Positions 1 through 12,220 of a stretch of DNA of 64,000 bases are shown piece after piece. Every line of letters begins with the position of its first letter. Positions within the stretch are counted from its first letter, which is position 1. A model generated the notes under the pieces. That model searched no databases and had not been told where the DNA came from. It saw only the letters and a program-made list of their open reading frames with translations. The stretch covers positions 740,206-804,205 of the forward strand of contig NZ_QFWT01000001.1 of the NCBI RefSeq assembly GCF_003144035.1, written 5' to 3'. Source of the DNA: Vibrio albus. Its GTDB lineage: Bacteria > Pseudomonadota > Gammaproteobacteria > Enterobacterales > Vibrionaceae. The position numbers and the translations under genes are program-made.

Positions 1-396
1 GCGGCCATTGCGGTGAACGTTGATAAACTCGCCTTTCCATTGCTCTTTCGCCTTCAACTTACGGAACATAGCCCGATAGCTTTTTTTCGGTATTTTATCC
101 GACTTCAGAATACAGGGGATTTTTCCAACCACCTCGTCATAGGTATAGCCGCTTAACTGCTCATATTTTTTATTCACATATACGATACGCTTACGATCAT
201 CAGTGATAACCACAGCATTCGAACTCTGATTAACAATGGAGAAAAAGAGTGAGTATTTTTCATCCAATGCCATATCCGTGATGGTGCAGTTACGGATACT
301 GGATGACTGCAGCGATGGTATTAATTCTATGTTTCCACAAACAACGTCCATGAGTTTAGATTTAAAGGAGACATTAGAATCATTCGACATTTCCAT
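1..396 (-). CDS. PAS-domain signalling protein, N-terminal part (cut by window edge)
   Basis: The reading frame runs off the left edge; 132 codons are visible. After a roughly 50-residue lead without a signal peptide comes a PAS fold: FFSIVNQSSNAVVITDDRKR, then VNKKYEQLSGYTYDEVVGK and a KSDKIPKKSYRAMF segment, typical of PAS domains placed before GGDEF/EAL or histidine-kinase output modules. The output domain is outside the window, so its function (c-di-GMP enzyme, kinase or chemoreceptor) cannot be decided. ATG at 396 is used; a second in-frame ATG lies two codons later and neither has a strong ribosome binding site. Confidence 0.75.
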   Translation of the reverse strand, partial: MEMSNDSNVSFKSKLMDVVCGNIELIPSLQSSSIRNCTITDMALDEKYSLFFSIVNQSSNAVVITDDRKRIVYVNKKYEQLSGYTYDEVVGKIPCILKSDKIPKKSYRAMFRKLKAKEQWKGEFINVHRNGR

Positions 397-961
397 ATTG
401 TGTTCTCTGTTCTTTCGTTAGTATGCGTGTCCTTTCCGCATCTGGGCGATAACGCCACTAATATCATTGTTCTAATTATTTTTGGTATAGGTAAAGCACT
501 GAACACGGCCATGCCACACATATCGATCCAAACAGACCAATCTTCAGGCATGTAATGCATTGCAGAAACAAAACAGAGAGGAGACAGGCAATAAACAGGC
601 CAGCCACTGAATGAAGCTAACCAGCTTGATTCTTAAGCTTTTAATAGAAGGTTTATTTAAACCCTCACCATTAGCGCACCACCTTTACGCAAATAATCCG
701 CTATCGCCCCCTTTAGGTGCAGAACAAAATTAAAAACTAACGGAAAAATAAAGATCAAGATATAAAACCAAAACACAGTCTGGTGTTGGTAATAATTCAA
801 GAGCCGTTGAATACCCCAACACCCATTCCTTTTCTTTGAGCGATAAATCAGAACAATTCACTCCCTCCCGGACTATCATCCGATCATCCAGGCGAAGAGC
901 ATATCAAATAGAAAAAAGAAAAAAGAAAAAAGAAAAAAGAAAAAAGAAAAAAGAGAGGGTG
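397..961. other. Intergenic region between the PAS gene and nagZ
   Basis: About 565 bases without a credible gene. It holds the upstream region of the PAS gene and the downstream region of nagZ. The only marked structure is the heptanucleotide repeat at 911-952. A 77-codon frame at 327-560 overlaps the PAS start and has no family features, so it is not called. Confidence 0.6.
911..952. repeat. Six tandem copies of a 7-bp repeat (GAAAAAA)
   Basis: Six perfect head-to-tail copies of GAAAAAA occupy 42 bases and break down into GAGAGGG next to the nagZ stop codon. The period of seven is not a multiple of three and the tract lies outside coding sequence. Such tracts gain and lose units by slipped-strand mispairing. 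Here it could only affect the 3' end of the nagZ transcript. Confidence 0.9.
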
Positions 962-1948
962 CTAACTGTTCATCAGCCTGGCAACCACCTCTCGTGAGTT
1001 TTTCCACAGCTGAGAATTTTTCAGCTCAGACAAAGTAACGTTCTGCTGTTTCATCAAATTGGCCGCCTGAGGGACCTCCTGGATTGGCAGGTTATCCAGC
1101 ACCTCTATACTGGCGTTACGGTTATTGCACAGTAACAACATATCGCAGCCCGCATCCAGCGCCTGTTGCGCCCGCTCTGCCGGTGAGCCCATTATCGTGG
1201 CACCTTCCATGTTGAGATCATCGGAAAAGACGATCCCACTAAAGCCAAGATTCTGACGTAATATATTTTTCAGCCAGTAAGGCGAGCCACTGGCAGGCCG
1301 TTTATCATAATGAGGGTAAATGACATGAGCCGGCATCATGGCATCCAGCATGCCTGATTCAATCTGCGCCTTAAACACCGCCATATCGGTCGCCAGAATA
1401 TCGCTCCGTTCATCATAAGGGGTCTCAAGGTGAGAATCAGCAATCACCCCACCATGTCCCGGAAAATGCTTACCTGTTGTCGCCATACCGATGCTTTTCA
1501 TGCCACACATAAAGGCGGTGCTGTATCGAAGGATATCCTCTTTCGTTTCCCCAAATGCCCGGTTCCCAATAGCCTTACAGTCAAAACCTTGGTCCAGAAC
1601 GGGGGCAAAGCTGAGATCAACGTCATGGGCAACCAATTCGGCAGCCATCAGCCAGCCGGTCTGTTCAGCCGTTTCTTCACTCAGTTGTTCCCTCGCAAAG
1701 GTATCCATGGAAGGCAAACGGGAAAAGCCCTCACGGAAACGCTGCACGCGGCCGCCTTCCTGATCCACACCGATCAGTATTGGACCTCTTGCAGCTTTTC
1801 GGATTGACTGATTAAGAGCGATCAGCTGCTTGCTGTCATAATAATTACGGGAAAAATGAATCACGCCCCCCACGGTAGGATGTTGCAGAATCTCTTTTTC
1901 TTCCGCAGTCAGTTCATACCCATCCAGATCGATCCAAAGTGGTCCCAT
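962..1948 (-). CDS. nagZ: Beta-N-acetylhexosaminidase NagZ
   Basis: Cytoplasmic glycoside hydrolase family 3 enzyme that removes GlcNAc from anhydro-muropeptides during peptidoglycan recycling; its product 1,6-anhydroMurNAc is the substrate of the AnmK encoded divergently next door. The 328-residue length is normal for the single-domain bacterial NagZ. Visible signatures are [11 protein letters not shown] near residue 60, the KHFPGHG loop carrying the mobile catalytic His, and [10 protein letters not shown] with the nucleophile Asp. The ATG at 1948 is preceded by GGAG. No signal peptide. NagZ activity also supplies the inducer of AmpR-type beta-lactamases, but no ampR is in view. Confidence 0.95.
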   Translation of the reverse strand: MGPLWIDLDGYELTAEEKEILQHPTVGGVIHFSRNYYDSKQLIALNQSIRKAARGPILIGVDQEGGRVQRFREGFSRLPSMDTFAREQLSEETAEQTGWLMAAELVAHDVDLSFAPVLDQGFDCKAIGNRAFGETKEDILRYSTAFMCGMKSIGMATTGKHFPGHGGVIADSHLETPYDERSDILATDMAVFKAQIESGMLDAMMPAHVIYPHYDKRPASGSPYWLKNILRQNLGFSGIVFSDDLNMEGATIMGSPAERAQQALDAGCDMLLLCNNRNASIEVLDNLPIQEVPQAANLMKQQNVTLSELKNSQLWKNSREVVARLMNS

Positions 1949-2039
1949 TACATTCTCCGGCCTTATCCTTTTAATAACTGCAGGATATTCTGATTATTTT
2001 TGCTTTACAATGGAAAGACTAACTTGGGGGGAAAGCAAT

Positions 2040-4083
<2,044 letters not shown>

Positions 4084-4101
4084 GCGCAGAGGGGATGTGA
4101 C

Positions 4102-4443
4102 CTACCTCGATTCATTCCAGCCGCGCTGCCATTCCATACGGAATTTTTGAGCATGCTCGGTACCTTCACAAACCCCTTCATAATATTGCCCGGATAATCC
4201 TATCTGATAAGCGACGTCAGGGTCGCAGTACTCAGCCACACCTCGCATATAACCCTGATCGTACTCTGCATGGTTGGCCTGACCCAACTCCCTGAGCTGA
4301 CTGTACGAGCGGGCATGGCTGCCTTTAATACCATCCTGATAACCAATCCCATACCAGTCATTTTCTGCTGCCAGATCCGAAATCCCTTTACTACATCCAC
4401 TCAACACGATAGCAGCAAGCAATACTGCACCTAGCTTTTTCAT
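4102..4443 (-). CDS. DUF2799 lipoprotein
   Basis: Small predicted lipoprotein of 113 residues. The N-terminus has a short hydrophobic signal with lipobox LSGC (Cys17). The mature part has repeated G-Y-Q-D-G and Q-G-Y-M-R-G type segments (GYQDGIKG, QGYMRGVAEYC, YQIGLSGQYYEGVCEGT), which I recognise as the DUF2799 family; its molecular role is unknown. The mature protein has three cysteines, counting the lipidated one. It converges on murQ with an 18-bp gap. The family assignment rests on motif pattern only. Confidence 0.8.
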   Translation of the reverse strand: MKKLGAVLLAAIVLSGCSKGISDLAAENDWYGIGYQDGIKGSHARSYSQLRELGQANHAEYDQGYMRGVAEYCDPDVAYQIGLSGQYYEGVCEGTEHAQKFRMEWQRGWNESR

Positions 4444-4671
4444 AAGAACGCCTTAAGTAACATTAAGTTATAAGATGAGTCTAACACCAAATGTCTGATT
4501 CTGCCGTTGTGTTCGGGAGAAAAACAATAAACCGTTTATCCTAATATCTCACCGCTCAGGCCGATATATTGCCGCTGACTATAGAAGCTGATGAAGCTAT
4601 TCATCCTCTCATTTATTCTTGACCCTGACCTAAACAAAATCCCTATAACGAATAAACGTGAGACGATAACT

Positions 4672-6156
4672 ATGACCTGGTTCCTAATCAGTATTGCAGC
4701 CCTAATTGGCGGATACTTTATCTATGGTACTTTTGTTGAAAAAGTATTTGGTATTAACGAAAAACTAGCGACTCCGGCACATGCCCAAAACGACGGCGTG
4801 GACTATGTCCCTATGTCGACACCGAAAGTCTATCTGGTTCAGCTACTGAACATTGCCGGTGTTGGTCCTATCTTCGGCCCTATTATGGGGGCGTTATACG
4901 GCCCGGCCGCCCTACTCTGGATTGTTATTGGCTGTGTATTTGCCGGTGCAGTACATGACTACTTCTCCGGTATGCTATCTGTCCGTAATAACGGGGCTTC
5001 AGTGCCTACGATTACCGGCCGTTACCTGGGTAATGGTGCAAAACACTTTATGAACATTTTTGCCATTATTCTGCTGCTACTGGTTGGGGTGGTGTTTGTA
5101 TCAGCCCCGGCAGGCATGCTGACGAATCTGGCCAATGAACAGGGTGGTCTGGAGATATCTAAAACAACCATGGTCGTGGCTATCTTCGCCTATTACATCA
5201 TTGCGACTATCGTTCCGGTCGATAAGATCATCGGTCGTTTTTACCCGCTGTTTGGGGCCCTGCTGATCTTTATGTCTGTCGGCCTTATTACTGCTGTCGG
5301 CTTTTCCAGCGAGCACACCATTATGGGTGGCTATGCTATCAGCGATATGTTCACCAACCTGAACCCGAATGATATGCCGCTATGGCCGGCCCTGTTTATC
5401 ACGATTGCCTGTGGTGCGATCTCTGGCTTCCATGCCACTCAGTCACCTCTGATGGCTCGCTGCATGAAGAATGAGAAAAACGGCCGCTTTGTTTTCTATG
5501 GTGCGATGATTGGTGAAGGTGTTATCGCGATTATCTGGTGTACACTGGCTCTGTCTTTCTTCGGCTCTGTTGACGCCCTTTCCGATGCGGTACATAACGG
5601 TGGTCCGGGTAACGTCGTATACAGCTCCTCTTTCGGTCTTCTGGGCACCTTCGGTGGTATCCTGGCATTCCTGGGTGTGGTGATTCTGCCGATTACCTCC
5701 GGTGACACCGCATTTCGTTCCAGCCGTCTGATCCTGGCTGAGTACTTCAATATGGAACAGAAATCGCTGAATAAGCGTCTGCTGATGGCAGTGCCACTGT
5801 TTGTGATCGGCGCAATCCTGACTCAGGTCGACTTTGGCATTATCTGGCGTTACTTTGGGTTTGCAAACCAGTCAACCGCCACCATCATGCTGTGGACAGC
5901 GGCGGCTTACCTGCTGCGTCACAACAAGCTGCACTGGATCTGTACTGTGCCGGCTGTCTTTATGACCACCGTCTGTATTGCTTTCATCATGAACAACGCC
6001 ACTCTTGGCTTTGGGCTGCCAATGACGATTTCCACCACCATCGGCATCGTCTCAGCGTTGGCTATTACCGCTTATGTCGTCAAAGTATCCAAGGGTAAAG
6101 GAGATACTGAACTTGCGGATGAAGAAAAACCGAAGTCTGCACCAGAAACTGTATAA
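4672..6156 (+). CDS. CstA-family transporter (carbon starvation protein A, short form)
   Basis: Polytopic inner-membrane protein of 494 residues in the CstA/BtsT family, whose characterised E. coli members take up peptides or pyruvate. It starts with a membrane segment (MTWFLISIAALIGGYFIYG) and carries the conserved loop HAQNDGVDYVPMSTPKVY, IAGVGPIFGPIMGALYG, a HDYFSGMLSVR stretch and GAISGFHATQSPLMARC. It is much shorter than the roughly 700-residue E. coli proteins and lacks their long C-terminal extension, as in the single short CstA-like proteins of vibrios. The frame is open back to 4591, but the family N-terminus begins at ATG 4672. Substrate (pyruvate, peptide or other) cannot be read from sequence. 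Confidence 0.85.
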   Translation: MTWFLISIAALIGGYFIYGTFVEKVFGINEKLATPAHAQNDGVDYVPMSTPKVYLVQLLNIAGVGPIFGPIMGALYGPAALLWIVIGCVFAGAVHDYFSGMLSVRNNGASVPTITGRYLGNGAKHFMNIFAIILLLLVGVVFVSAPAGMLTNLANEQGGLEISKTTMVVAIFAYYIIATIVPVDKIIGRFYPLFGALLIFMSVGLITAVGFSSEHTIMGGYAISDMFTNLNPNDMPLWPALFITIACGAISGFHATQSPLMARCMKNEKNGRFVFYGAMIGEGVIAIIWCTLALSFFGSVDALSDAVHNGGPGNVVYSSSFGLLGTFGGILAFLGVVILPITSGDTAFRSSRLILAEYFNMEQKSLNKRLLMAVPLFVIGAILTQVDFGIIWRYFGFANQSTATIMLWTAAAYLLRHNKLHWICTVPAVFMTTVCIAFIMNNATLGFGLPMTISTTIGIVSALAITAYVVKVSKGKGDTELADEEKPKSAPETV

Positions 6157-6174
6157 GCGACACCCGCTCTATAC

Positions 6175-6215
6175 CTAAAAAAAATCCCCGCCGGTTAACC
6201 AGCGGGGATTTTTCA
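6175..6215. terminator. Bidirectional terminator between cstA-like gene and ispH
   Basis: A perfect stem AATCCCCGC / GCGGGGATT with a 10-base loop (6183-6210) is flanked by A-rich sequence on one side and T-rich on the other, so it can end both converging transcripts. Confidence 0.9.
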
Positions 6216-6235
6216 ATATTACGATAAACCGGGAT

Positions 6236-7177
6236 TTATACTTCTTTGATTTGCAACTCTTTCGGTACTTCAAAGAACATATTTTCTTCACGCCCTTGTC
6301 GCTCTTCAACCTCAGTCGCACCAAGTGATTTAATTCGCTCGATAATCTGATCCACCAGCTCTTCCGGTGCTGATGCTCCGGCCGTAACGCCCACCAGTGA
6401 CACGTTATCAAACCATGAGGCAGCGATATCCTTAGCCGCATCCGTCAGATAAGCAGGCGTTCCCAGCTTCTCCGCCAACTCTTTTAACCGGGTCGAGTTC
6501 GACGAATTCTTCGAACCAACCACGATCATCACATCCACTTCCAGAGCCAACTGACGCACTGCATCCTGCCGGTTTTGCGTGGCATAGCAGATATCGTCTT
6601 TACGTGGTCCCTGAATTTTGGGGAAGACTTCACGCAGCTTATCAATCACACCGGCGGTTTCATCCACAGACAGCGTTGTCTGGCTGACATGATGCAAATG
6701 CGACGGGTCTTTTACCGGTAGTTTTTCCACGTCTTCAGGAGTCTCAACCAGATACATTCCGCCATTTTCACTGGCATACTGTCCCATGGTTCCTTCGACT
6801 TCCGGGTGACCGGCATGCCCTATCAGCACCACTTCCATATCTTTCCGGCTGGCTCTGGCAACTTCCATATGAACTTTAGTCACCAACGGACAGGTCGCAT
6901 CAAACACGGTCAGATCCCGCTCTTTCGCTTCCTGTCTCACCGCCTGAGAAACACCGTGAGCAGAGAAGATGACAATATTATTGTCCGGAACTTCAGCAAG
7001 CTCCTCAACAAACACGGCACCACGACGCTTTAAGCCTTCCACAACAAAGCGGTTATGTACTACCTCATGCCGGACATAGATAGGCGGCTGATACAGCTCC
7101 AACGCTCGTTCAACAATACTGATCGCCCGGTCAACTCCGGCACAAAAACCGCGAGGGTTTGCAAGTAATATCTTCAT
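6236..7177 (-). CDS. ispH: 4-hydroxy-3-methylbut-2-enyl diphosphate reductase IspH
   Basis: Last enzyme of the MEP isoprenoid pathway: reduces HMBPP to IPP and DMAPP with a [4Fe-4S] cluster. The three cluster cysteines are in NPRGFCAGV (Cys12), [13 protein letters not shown] and [11 protein letters not shown]; the H-E motif RHEVVHN and the catalytic Glu-containing region [14 protein letters not shown] are present. 313 residues is normal. IspG, which makes its substrate, is also in this window (49.7 kb). It sits 85 bp downstream of the RND permease on the same strand, away from the lspA-fkpB neighbourhood common elsewhere. Confidence 0.97.
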   Translation of the reverse strand: MKILLANPRGFCAGVDRAISIVERALELYQPPIYVRHEVVHNRFVVEGLKRRGAVFVEELAEVPDNNIVIFSAHGVSQAVRQEAKERDLTVFDATCPLVTKVHMEVARASRKDMEVVLIGHAGHPEVEGTMGQYASENGGMYLVETPEDVEKLPVKDPSHLHHVSQTTLSVDETAGVIDKLREVFPKIQGPRKDDICYATQNRQDAVRQLALEVDVMIVVGSKNSSNSTRLKELAEKLGTPAYLTDAAKDIAASWFDNVSLVGVTAGASAPEELVDQIIERIKSLGATEVEERQGREENMFFEVPKELQIKEV

Positions 7178-7262
7178 GCTCTGCTCATACTGTTACTTCA
7201 TGTCGGAGCTATTCTACACATCCTGCCCAAACTTGATAGTCTCAATAATAAGCAAGGCGATA

Positions 7263-10200
7263 TTAAGAATCTGCCGATGGTTTAGGTTCCCGTCCAAGCA
7301 TCAGCAGACAAGGCGTAAGCACCAGTGTTAGCAGGGTAGCAAATGCCAGCCCGCCAGCCACCGCTGTCGCTAACTGCGACCACCACTGAGTACTCGGAGC
7401 TCCGAATTCAATCTTGCGGTTAATCAGATCAATGTTCATCTCCATAACCATAGGCAAAAGTCCCAGAATGGTCGTGACTGTTGTCAGCATCACCGGCCTC
7501 AAACGCTGCACACCCGTACGCAGAATCGCGAGCTCTTTACTCAACCCTCTCTGACGAAGCTGGTTATACGTATCAATCAGGACAATATTGTTGTTAACGA
7601 CAATCCCCGCCAAAGCAATCACGCCAATCCCGGACATCACAATACCGAACGGCCTCTGGAATATCAGCAGCCCGGCAAACACGCCTACCGTCGAAAACAG
7701 CACCGCACTCAAAATCAGAAATGCCTGGTAGAAGCTATTAAACTGGGTGATCAGTATCAGAGCCATAACAGCCAGAGCCACCACAAAAGCGACCACAAGG
7801 AAAGCAGAAGACTCGTCCTGATCCTCATTCTGCCCCCGCAACTTAAACTCAACGCCAGCCGGCAAATCCAGCTGTTGTAAAGCCTGAGCGACTTTCGGCA
7901 ACTCCAGGGCCAGATTATACCCTTCTTTTATATCGGCCATAACATTCAGCACCCGGTGCCCGTCAATACGCTTAATCGTATGCTGTTTTTTCGCCGGATT
8001 TATCTGAGCAAAATTGGTGACCGGAACCATGCCAGCCGGTGTTTTGACTCTCAGTTCATCAAAGCGGCCAATATCCCGTTTATCCTCAGGGTAACGCACC
8101 AGAATATCCACTTCTTCTGTGGCATCGTCCGGGAGATAATCACCTATTTTTAGGCCATTAGTCGCAAACTGAACCGTATTCCCCACCAGAGTCGCATCAG
8201 CACCGAACCGCCCGGCATCATCTCGTTGAATATCAATCTGCCAGTCAATCCCTGGCTTACTGGCAGAATCGCTGATATTGGTAAACGCTTCGTATTGGTC
8301 CGCCCAGTGACGTACCATCATTGTTGCTCTTTCTAACTGTTCAGGCTTACGCGAAGAAAGCTCTATGACCAAATCCGTATCGCTTGGAGGCCCGGCTTCA
8401 GGGAATTTATATTCAATCTCCACCCCGGAAAACGTCGATGTTGTCTGTTTCAGCTCTTCAATGATATCTTTCACTTTACGCCGGTACTGCCAGTCGACAG
8501 GGGCAATCTGAATTTGACCGATAACATCGTCCCCTCCGGTACGGGTATAGATACTCTCAAACTCATCATGACCAAGTACCACACTCTCCACATCCCGCAT
8601 AATCGCGTCTTTTTCCTGGATAGAAAGGTCACCGTAGGAGCGTACTTTGATTGTGAAAAAGGCCGGATCCACACTCGGGAAAAACTCTGCCCCAAGCCCG
8701 GCTTTGCTGTAACCGATACCCACCCCAGCAGCCAGTAAAATCGCACTGAGCAGGATCTTCCAGGGATGTTTCACCGCCACCGCCAGAGTACGATAATAAG
8801 CTTTGGTCATCCCCGTTGCTTTCTCAAAGTCACCGTCATGCAGCTCCACCATTTCGCGGCGGACTTCTGGCCGGACATATTGTCGCTTGCCGATAATGCT
8901 GCCCAACACAGGCACAAACAGTAACGCCATCACCAGAGAAGCGGTCAGCGTCGCGATAAGCGTGATTGGCAGGTAGCGCATAAACTCACCGGTAATGCCC
9001 GGCCAGAATAAGAGCGGCGCAAAGGCAGCTAACGTCGTCGCCGTGGATGCGGTAATGGGCCATGCCATACGCTTGGCGGCATCCTGATACGCTTCACGTC
9101 GCCCCATGCCTTCATGCATCCGCCGATCCGCAAACTCTGTCACTACAATAGCCCCATCGACCAACATACCCACGGCCATAATCAGAGAAAACAGCACAAT
9201 GATATTGACCGTCAAACCAAATACCGATAGCACCAGCAAGCCAGTCAGAAACGAGCCGGGTATCGATATCCCTACCAGTAAAGCGGTTCTGACGCCTAAA
9301 ATGGCAATGATCACAATCACCACCAGAATAATCGCAGACAGAATGTTGTTCTGCAGATCACTGAGCATCATTTTCACATCGTCCGACTCATCCCAGGTGT
9401 ATTTCACCATCAGGCTCGCCGGCCAGTCTTCTCGCTTCTGAGCTTCAGTAAACACCGCTTTGACTAAATCGACGGTCTCGATGATATTTTCACCAGCACG
9501 CTTTTTAATATCCAGTACAACCGCTGATTCACCATCTAAACGAGCATAACTTTCCGGATCCCTAAAAGAGCGGCGTACCGTCGCCAAATCACCAAAAGTC
9601 ACGACTTCTTTTCCATCAATCTTGACCGGCAATTCCAGCACATCTTTCAGAGAATTAAACACCGCGGGAACTTTGACAGAAAACCGGCCATGCCCGTTAT
9701 CAACGAATCCGGCAGCCACCACCCGATTATTCAACGCAATCAGGTTATAGATATCGCCCTGATCCAGGCCGTAGCTTTCCATCAGCAGAGGATCAACCAC
9801 GATTTCAACAATATCTTCCCGATCTCCGGCAATGTCTACCTCAAGGATCTGTTTATAACTTTCCAGCTTATCCCGCAGCTCACGGCTAATTTGTACGATC
9901 GTCCGTTCAGGTACGGTTCCGTACAGAACAGCGGATAAAACGGGTTGTGCAGACGCCAGTGTCACCTCATTGACCGTTGGCTCATCACTGCTTTCCGGTA
10001 ATTTGGGCTCAGCCAGATCAACAGCATCACGTACATCGGCCATGGCTTGATCCAAATCCACGCCAACATTAAACTCCAGTGTTACAGAGGCATGCCCTTC
10101 CGCCGCCGTAGCACTCATCTCTTTCACACCTTCAATAGAACGCAGTTCCTGCTCTATCGGACGAACTAGCAACCGTTCCGCATCTTCCGGTGAAATCCCC

Positions 10201-10358
10201 TGGTGAGAGACAGAGACATAAATGATAGGAATGGTAATATCCGGACTCGACTCTTTAGGAATAGTGACATAAGTGACTACCCCGGCGATCAAAATAAGCA
10301 CCAACAGTGTCAACATTGTCCGAGATCGGGAAAGCGCAGCATCAATAATGGTAAACAT
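7263..10358 (-). CDS. RND efflux pump permease (AcrB/HAE family; VexM-like)
   Basis: Inner-membrane proton-driven drug/solute exporter of 1031 residues. The first membrane helix (TMLTLLVLILIAGVVTYV) is followed by the large periplasmic porter domain, a second block of helices beginning ILSAIILVVIVIIAILG, a second periplasmic domain and a final helix block with IALAGIVVNNNIVLID. The proton-relay Asp is seen in GMLVDGAIVVTEF. It follows the membrane fusion protein by 12 bp with GGGG as ribosome binding site. Synteny with erpA and hemL matches the V. cholerae VexLM locus; that assignment is from memory of gene order. No outer-membrane TolC-type gene is adjacent. Confidence 0.9.
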   Translation of the reverse strand: MFTIIDAALSRSRTMLTLLVLILIAGVVTYVTIPKESSPDITIPIIYVSVSHQGISPEDAERLLVRPIEQELRSIEGVKEMSATAAEGHASVTLEFNVGVDLDQAMADVRDAVDLAEPKLPESSDEPTVNEVTLASAQPVLSAVLYGTVPERTIVQISRELRDKLESYKQILEVDIAGDREDIVEIVVDPLLMESYGLDQGDIYNLIALNNRVVAAGFVDNGHGRFSVKVPAVFNSLKDVLELPVKIDGKEVVTFGDLATVRRSFRDPESYARLDGESAVVLDIKKRAGENIIETVDLVKAVFTEAQKREDWPASLMVKYTWDESDDVKMMLSDLQNNILSAIILVVIVIIAILGVRTALLVGISIPGSFLTGLLVLSVFGLTVNIIVLFSLIMAVGMLVDGAIVVTEFADRRMHEGMGRREAYQDAAKRMAWPITASTATTLAAFAPLLFWPGITGEFMRYLPITLIATLTASLVMALLFVPVLGSIIGKRQYVRPEVRREMVELHDGDFEKATGMTKAYYRTLAVAVKHPWKILLSAILLAAGVGIGYSKAGLGAEFFPSVDPAFFTIKVRSYGDLSIQEKDAIMRDVESVVLGHDEFESIYTRTGGDDVIGQIQIAPVDWQYRRKVKDIIEELKQTTSTFSGVEIEYKFPEAGPPSDTDLVIELSSRKPEQLERATMMVRHWADQYEAFTNISDSASKPGIDWQIDIQRDDAGRFGADATLVGNTVQFATNGLKIGDYLPDDATEEVDILVRYPEDKRDIGRFDELRVKTPAGMVPVTNFAQINPAKKQHTIKRIDGHRVLNVMADIKEGYNLALELPKVAQALQQLDLPAGVEFKLRGQNEDQDESSAFLVVAFVVALAVMALILITQFNSFYQAFLILSAVLFSTVGVFAGLLIFQRPFGIVMSGIGVIALAGIVVNNNIVLIDTYNQLRQRGLSKELAILRTGVQRLRPVMLTTVTTILGLLPMVMEMNIDLINRKIEFGAPSTQWWSQLATAVAGGLAFATLLTLVLTPCLLMLGREPKPSADS

Positions 10359-10370
10359 TCGTTTTTCCCC

Positions 10371-11537
10371 TTACTTCTCTGTCGCTGATAAATTTGCTGA
10401 CCCAATCTGTTGTCCCTTAACTGACTCCGCTTTCACTGCATGAACCAGATCGCCTTCCCGGACAAACCCCTGCCCTATAGTAATGATATCGGCATTCTCC
10501 CCCAGTCCTGACAACCAGACGCCATCCTGCTCGGCTTTAACTAACTGCACAGGAATAAAATAAACTCGTCTTTGGGAGTCAGCTTCATCGCTTTCTGAGG
10601 CAGGTTCGACAGGATATAAGGCCTTGACCCCTAAATTCCCATCCTTATCAAGGGCTAGCATAGCGGGAGTAATCTTAACCGCTTGTTGGAGATCAAGCTC
10701 CAGATTAACCTCTGCACTCACACCGGCAGGAATTTGATTATTCGGATTTGGAATTTCTACTTCGATGGGGAATGTATTCGTAGCGGGTGAAGATATCTTA
10801 GAAACATAACGTACCGTACCTTCGGTCAACTGCCCGTCAATAAACCGGACCTTTGCCGTCTCACCGACTTTCAATCTCTGAACATGTCGTTCACTGACAT
10901 CGGCTTCTATGACAATTTTGTCCAGGTCAAGCACACTGGCGACAGGATCGCCCACACCGACAAAGTTACCGACCTCAACCATCTGATCATCCAGAATCCC
11001 GTCGAATGGAGCCCGGATAGTGGTATTGTTCAGATTCAGTTGAGCTCGTTTTACGGCCGCTCTGGCTTCCACCAGATTAGACTGGGCATTACTGTAAGCC
11101 ACCTCTCCCTGCAACCCTCTACTCTTAAGAGACTTCGCCGCTTTGAATTCCTTCTCCCGAACATCAAGTAACGCTTTGGCCCTTTGCAACTGTGAAACAA
11201 GGTCTGATTGATCAAGACTGATAATCGGCTGTCCTTTTTTCACTCTGCTGCCTTTTGCCGCGTCCAGAGCAATGACTCTTCCTGATATTTCAGCGCCTAT
11301 ACGGGCCTGACGATCCGGAGCTGTGCGACCATACAACTCAACGGTTTTCGCGGTTTCCTGAGCCTGAAATGTCTGATAAACCACTCTGGCAAGAGGAACC
11401 TGAAAGGCACCTTTGCTGCCAGGATGAGGAGCATCAGCTTCGCCACTTCCCAGGCTGAGCCAGAAACCAATCGCGATAAAAAGTAATAGAGATATTAACC
11501 AAGGGCGTCGAGAAAAGTAGCCTTTGAAGGTCATCAT
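10371..11537 (-). CDS. RND efflux membrane fusion protein (VexL-like)
   Basis: Periplasmic adaptor (HlyD/AcrA family, 388 residues) that links the permease encoded immediately downstream to an outer-membrane channel. One N-terminal membrane anchor (residues about 13-31, LISLLLFIAIGFWLSLG) has no lipobox Cys, so it is anchored by a helix. A lipoyl half (RIGAEISGRVIALDAAKGSRVKKGQPIISL), a short coiled-coil hairpin (QLQRAKALLDVREKEFKAAK onward) and a returning lipoyl half with TIRAPFDGILD follow, then beta-barrel and membrane-proximal domains. Two adjacent ATGs begin the frame; AGGGA lies upstream. There is no adjacent TetR-type regulator gene. Confidence 0.9.
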   Translation of the reverse strand: MMTFKGYFSRRPWLISLLLFIAIGFWLSLGSGEADAPHPGSKGAFQVPLARVVYQTFQAQETAKTVELYGRTAPDRQARIGAEISGRVIALDAAKGSRVKKGQPIISLDQSDLVSQLQRAKALLDVREKEFKAAKSLKSRGLQGEVAYSNAQSNLVEARAAVKRAQLNLNNTTIRAPFDGILDDQMVEVGNFVGVGDPVASVLDLDKIVIEADVSERHVQRLKVGETAKVRFIDGQLTEGTVRYVSKISSPATNTFPIEVEIPNPNNQIPAGVSAEVNLELDLQQAVKITPAMLALDKDGNLGVKALYPVEPASESDEADSQRRVYFIPVQLVKAEQDGVWLSGLGENADIITIGQGFVREGDLVHAVKAESVKGQQIGSANLSATEK

Positions 11538-11731
11538 GTGAAGGATCCCTGTCCGTTATTAACTGCAAGAAATAGGTACAAGAAGAAGTTTTACACAAAA
11601 AATTGAGTAAAACCTCTAAAAATCATTAATTCGCGGCAATTATAAACAGTTGCTGTTCAATTATTCACTGATATGAATCACAAACAGGGAGCTAGTTCAT
11701 ATTTTTCGTTTCATCAGAAACGGGAGGAGGA

Positions 11732-12073
11732 TCAAACGCTGAAAGAGGCACCACAACCACAGGTTGTAGTCGCATTGGGATTATCCACAAAAAAACGGGA
11801 GCCTTCCAAGCCTTCTGTATAGTCCACAACTCCGCCAATCAGGTACTGCAGACTCATAGGATCAACCACAAGGATAACACCTTCATTTTCCACGACCATA
11901 TCACCTTCATTCACCTTTTCATCAAAGGTAAAACCATACTGGAAGCCGCTACAGCCTCCGCCAGTAATATAGACTCGCAGCTTCAGTTTCGGGTTTTCCT
12001 CTTCAGCGATCAGGGTTTTTACCCTTTTAGCAGCTGCATCTGAAAAGGCAATTGGTACGTTTACTTCACTCAC
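11732..12073 (-). CDS. erpA: Iron-sulfur cluster insertion protein ErpA
   Basis: A-type carrier that delivers Fe-S clusters to apo-proteins, including IspG and IspH of the isoprenoid pathway, both encoded in this window. 113 residues; the three ligand cysteines are Cys41 in [11 protein letters not shown] and Cys105/Cys107 in the CGCG tail. The start codon is GTG with GGAG about ten bases upstream; no ATG gives a better N-terminus. An IscR-type operator lies about 125-150 bp upstream (see separate entry), fitting regulation by Fe-S status. Confidence 0.97.
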   Translation of the reverse strand: MSEVNVPIAFSDAAAKRVKTLIAEEENPKLKLRVYITGGGCSGFQYGFTFDEKVNEGDMVVENEGVILVVDPMSLQYLIGGVVDYTEGLEGSRFFVDNPNATTTCGCGASFSV

Positions 12074-12195
12074 GATGGCACATCTCCGGATTATCGTCTG
12101 CCACTATTTCTTTATATATTGCTTTAAGCTTTCTTATTAATCAGGTTGAATAGCTTCGGACTGTAATTTAACTTTAACGACAAGTTGATTATCTA

Positions 12196-12220
12196 ATACC
12201 TGAGTAATTCATTCAAGTAT
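12196..12220 (-). promoter_or_regulatory. Candidate IscR type 1 binding site upstream of erpA
   Basis: Read on the minus strand this 25-mer begins ATACTTGA and ends ACTCAGGTAT. By my count it agrees with the remembered E. coli type 1 IscR consensus at 23 of 25 positions, including both ATA/TAT ends. In E. coli erpA is a known type 1 IscR target, and the site faces erpA here. hemL is transcribed the other way from the same region. Confidence 0.7.

Noticed and set aside
327..560. 77-codon frame antisense/overlapping the PAS gene start
   Set aside because: No family features, no ribosome binding site, overlaps the better PAS reading frame.
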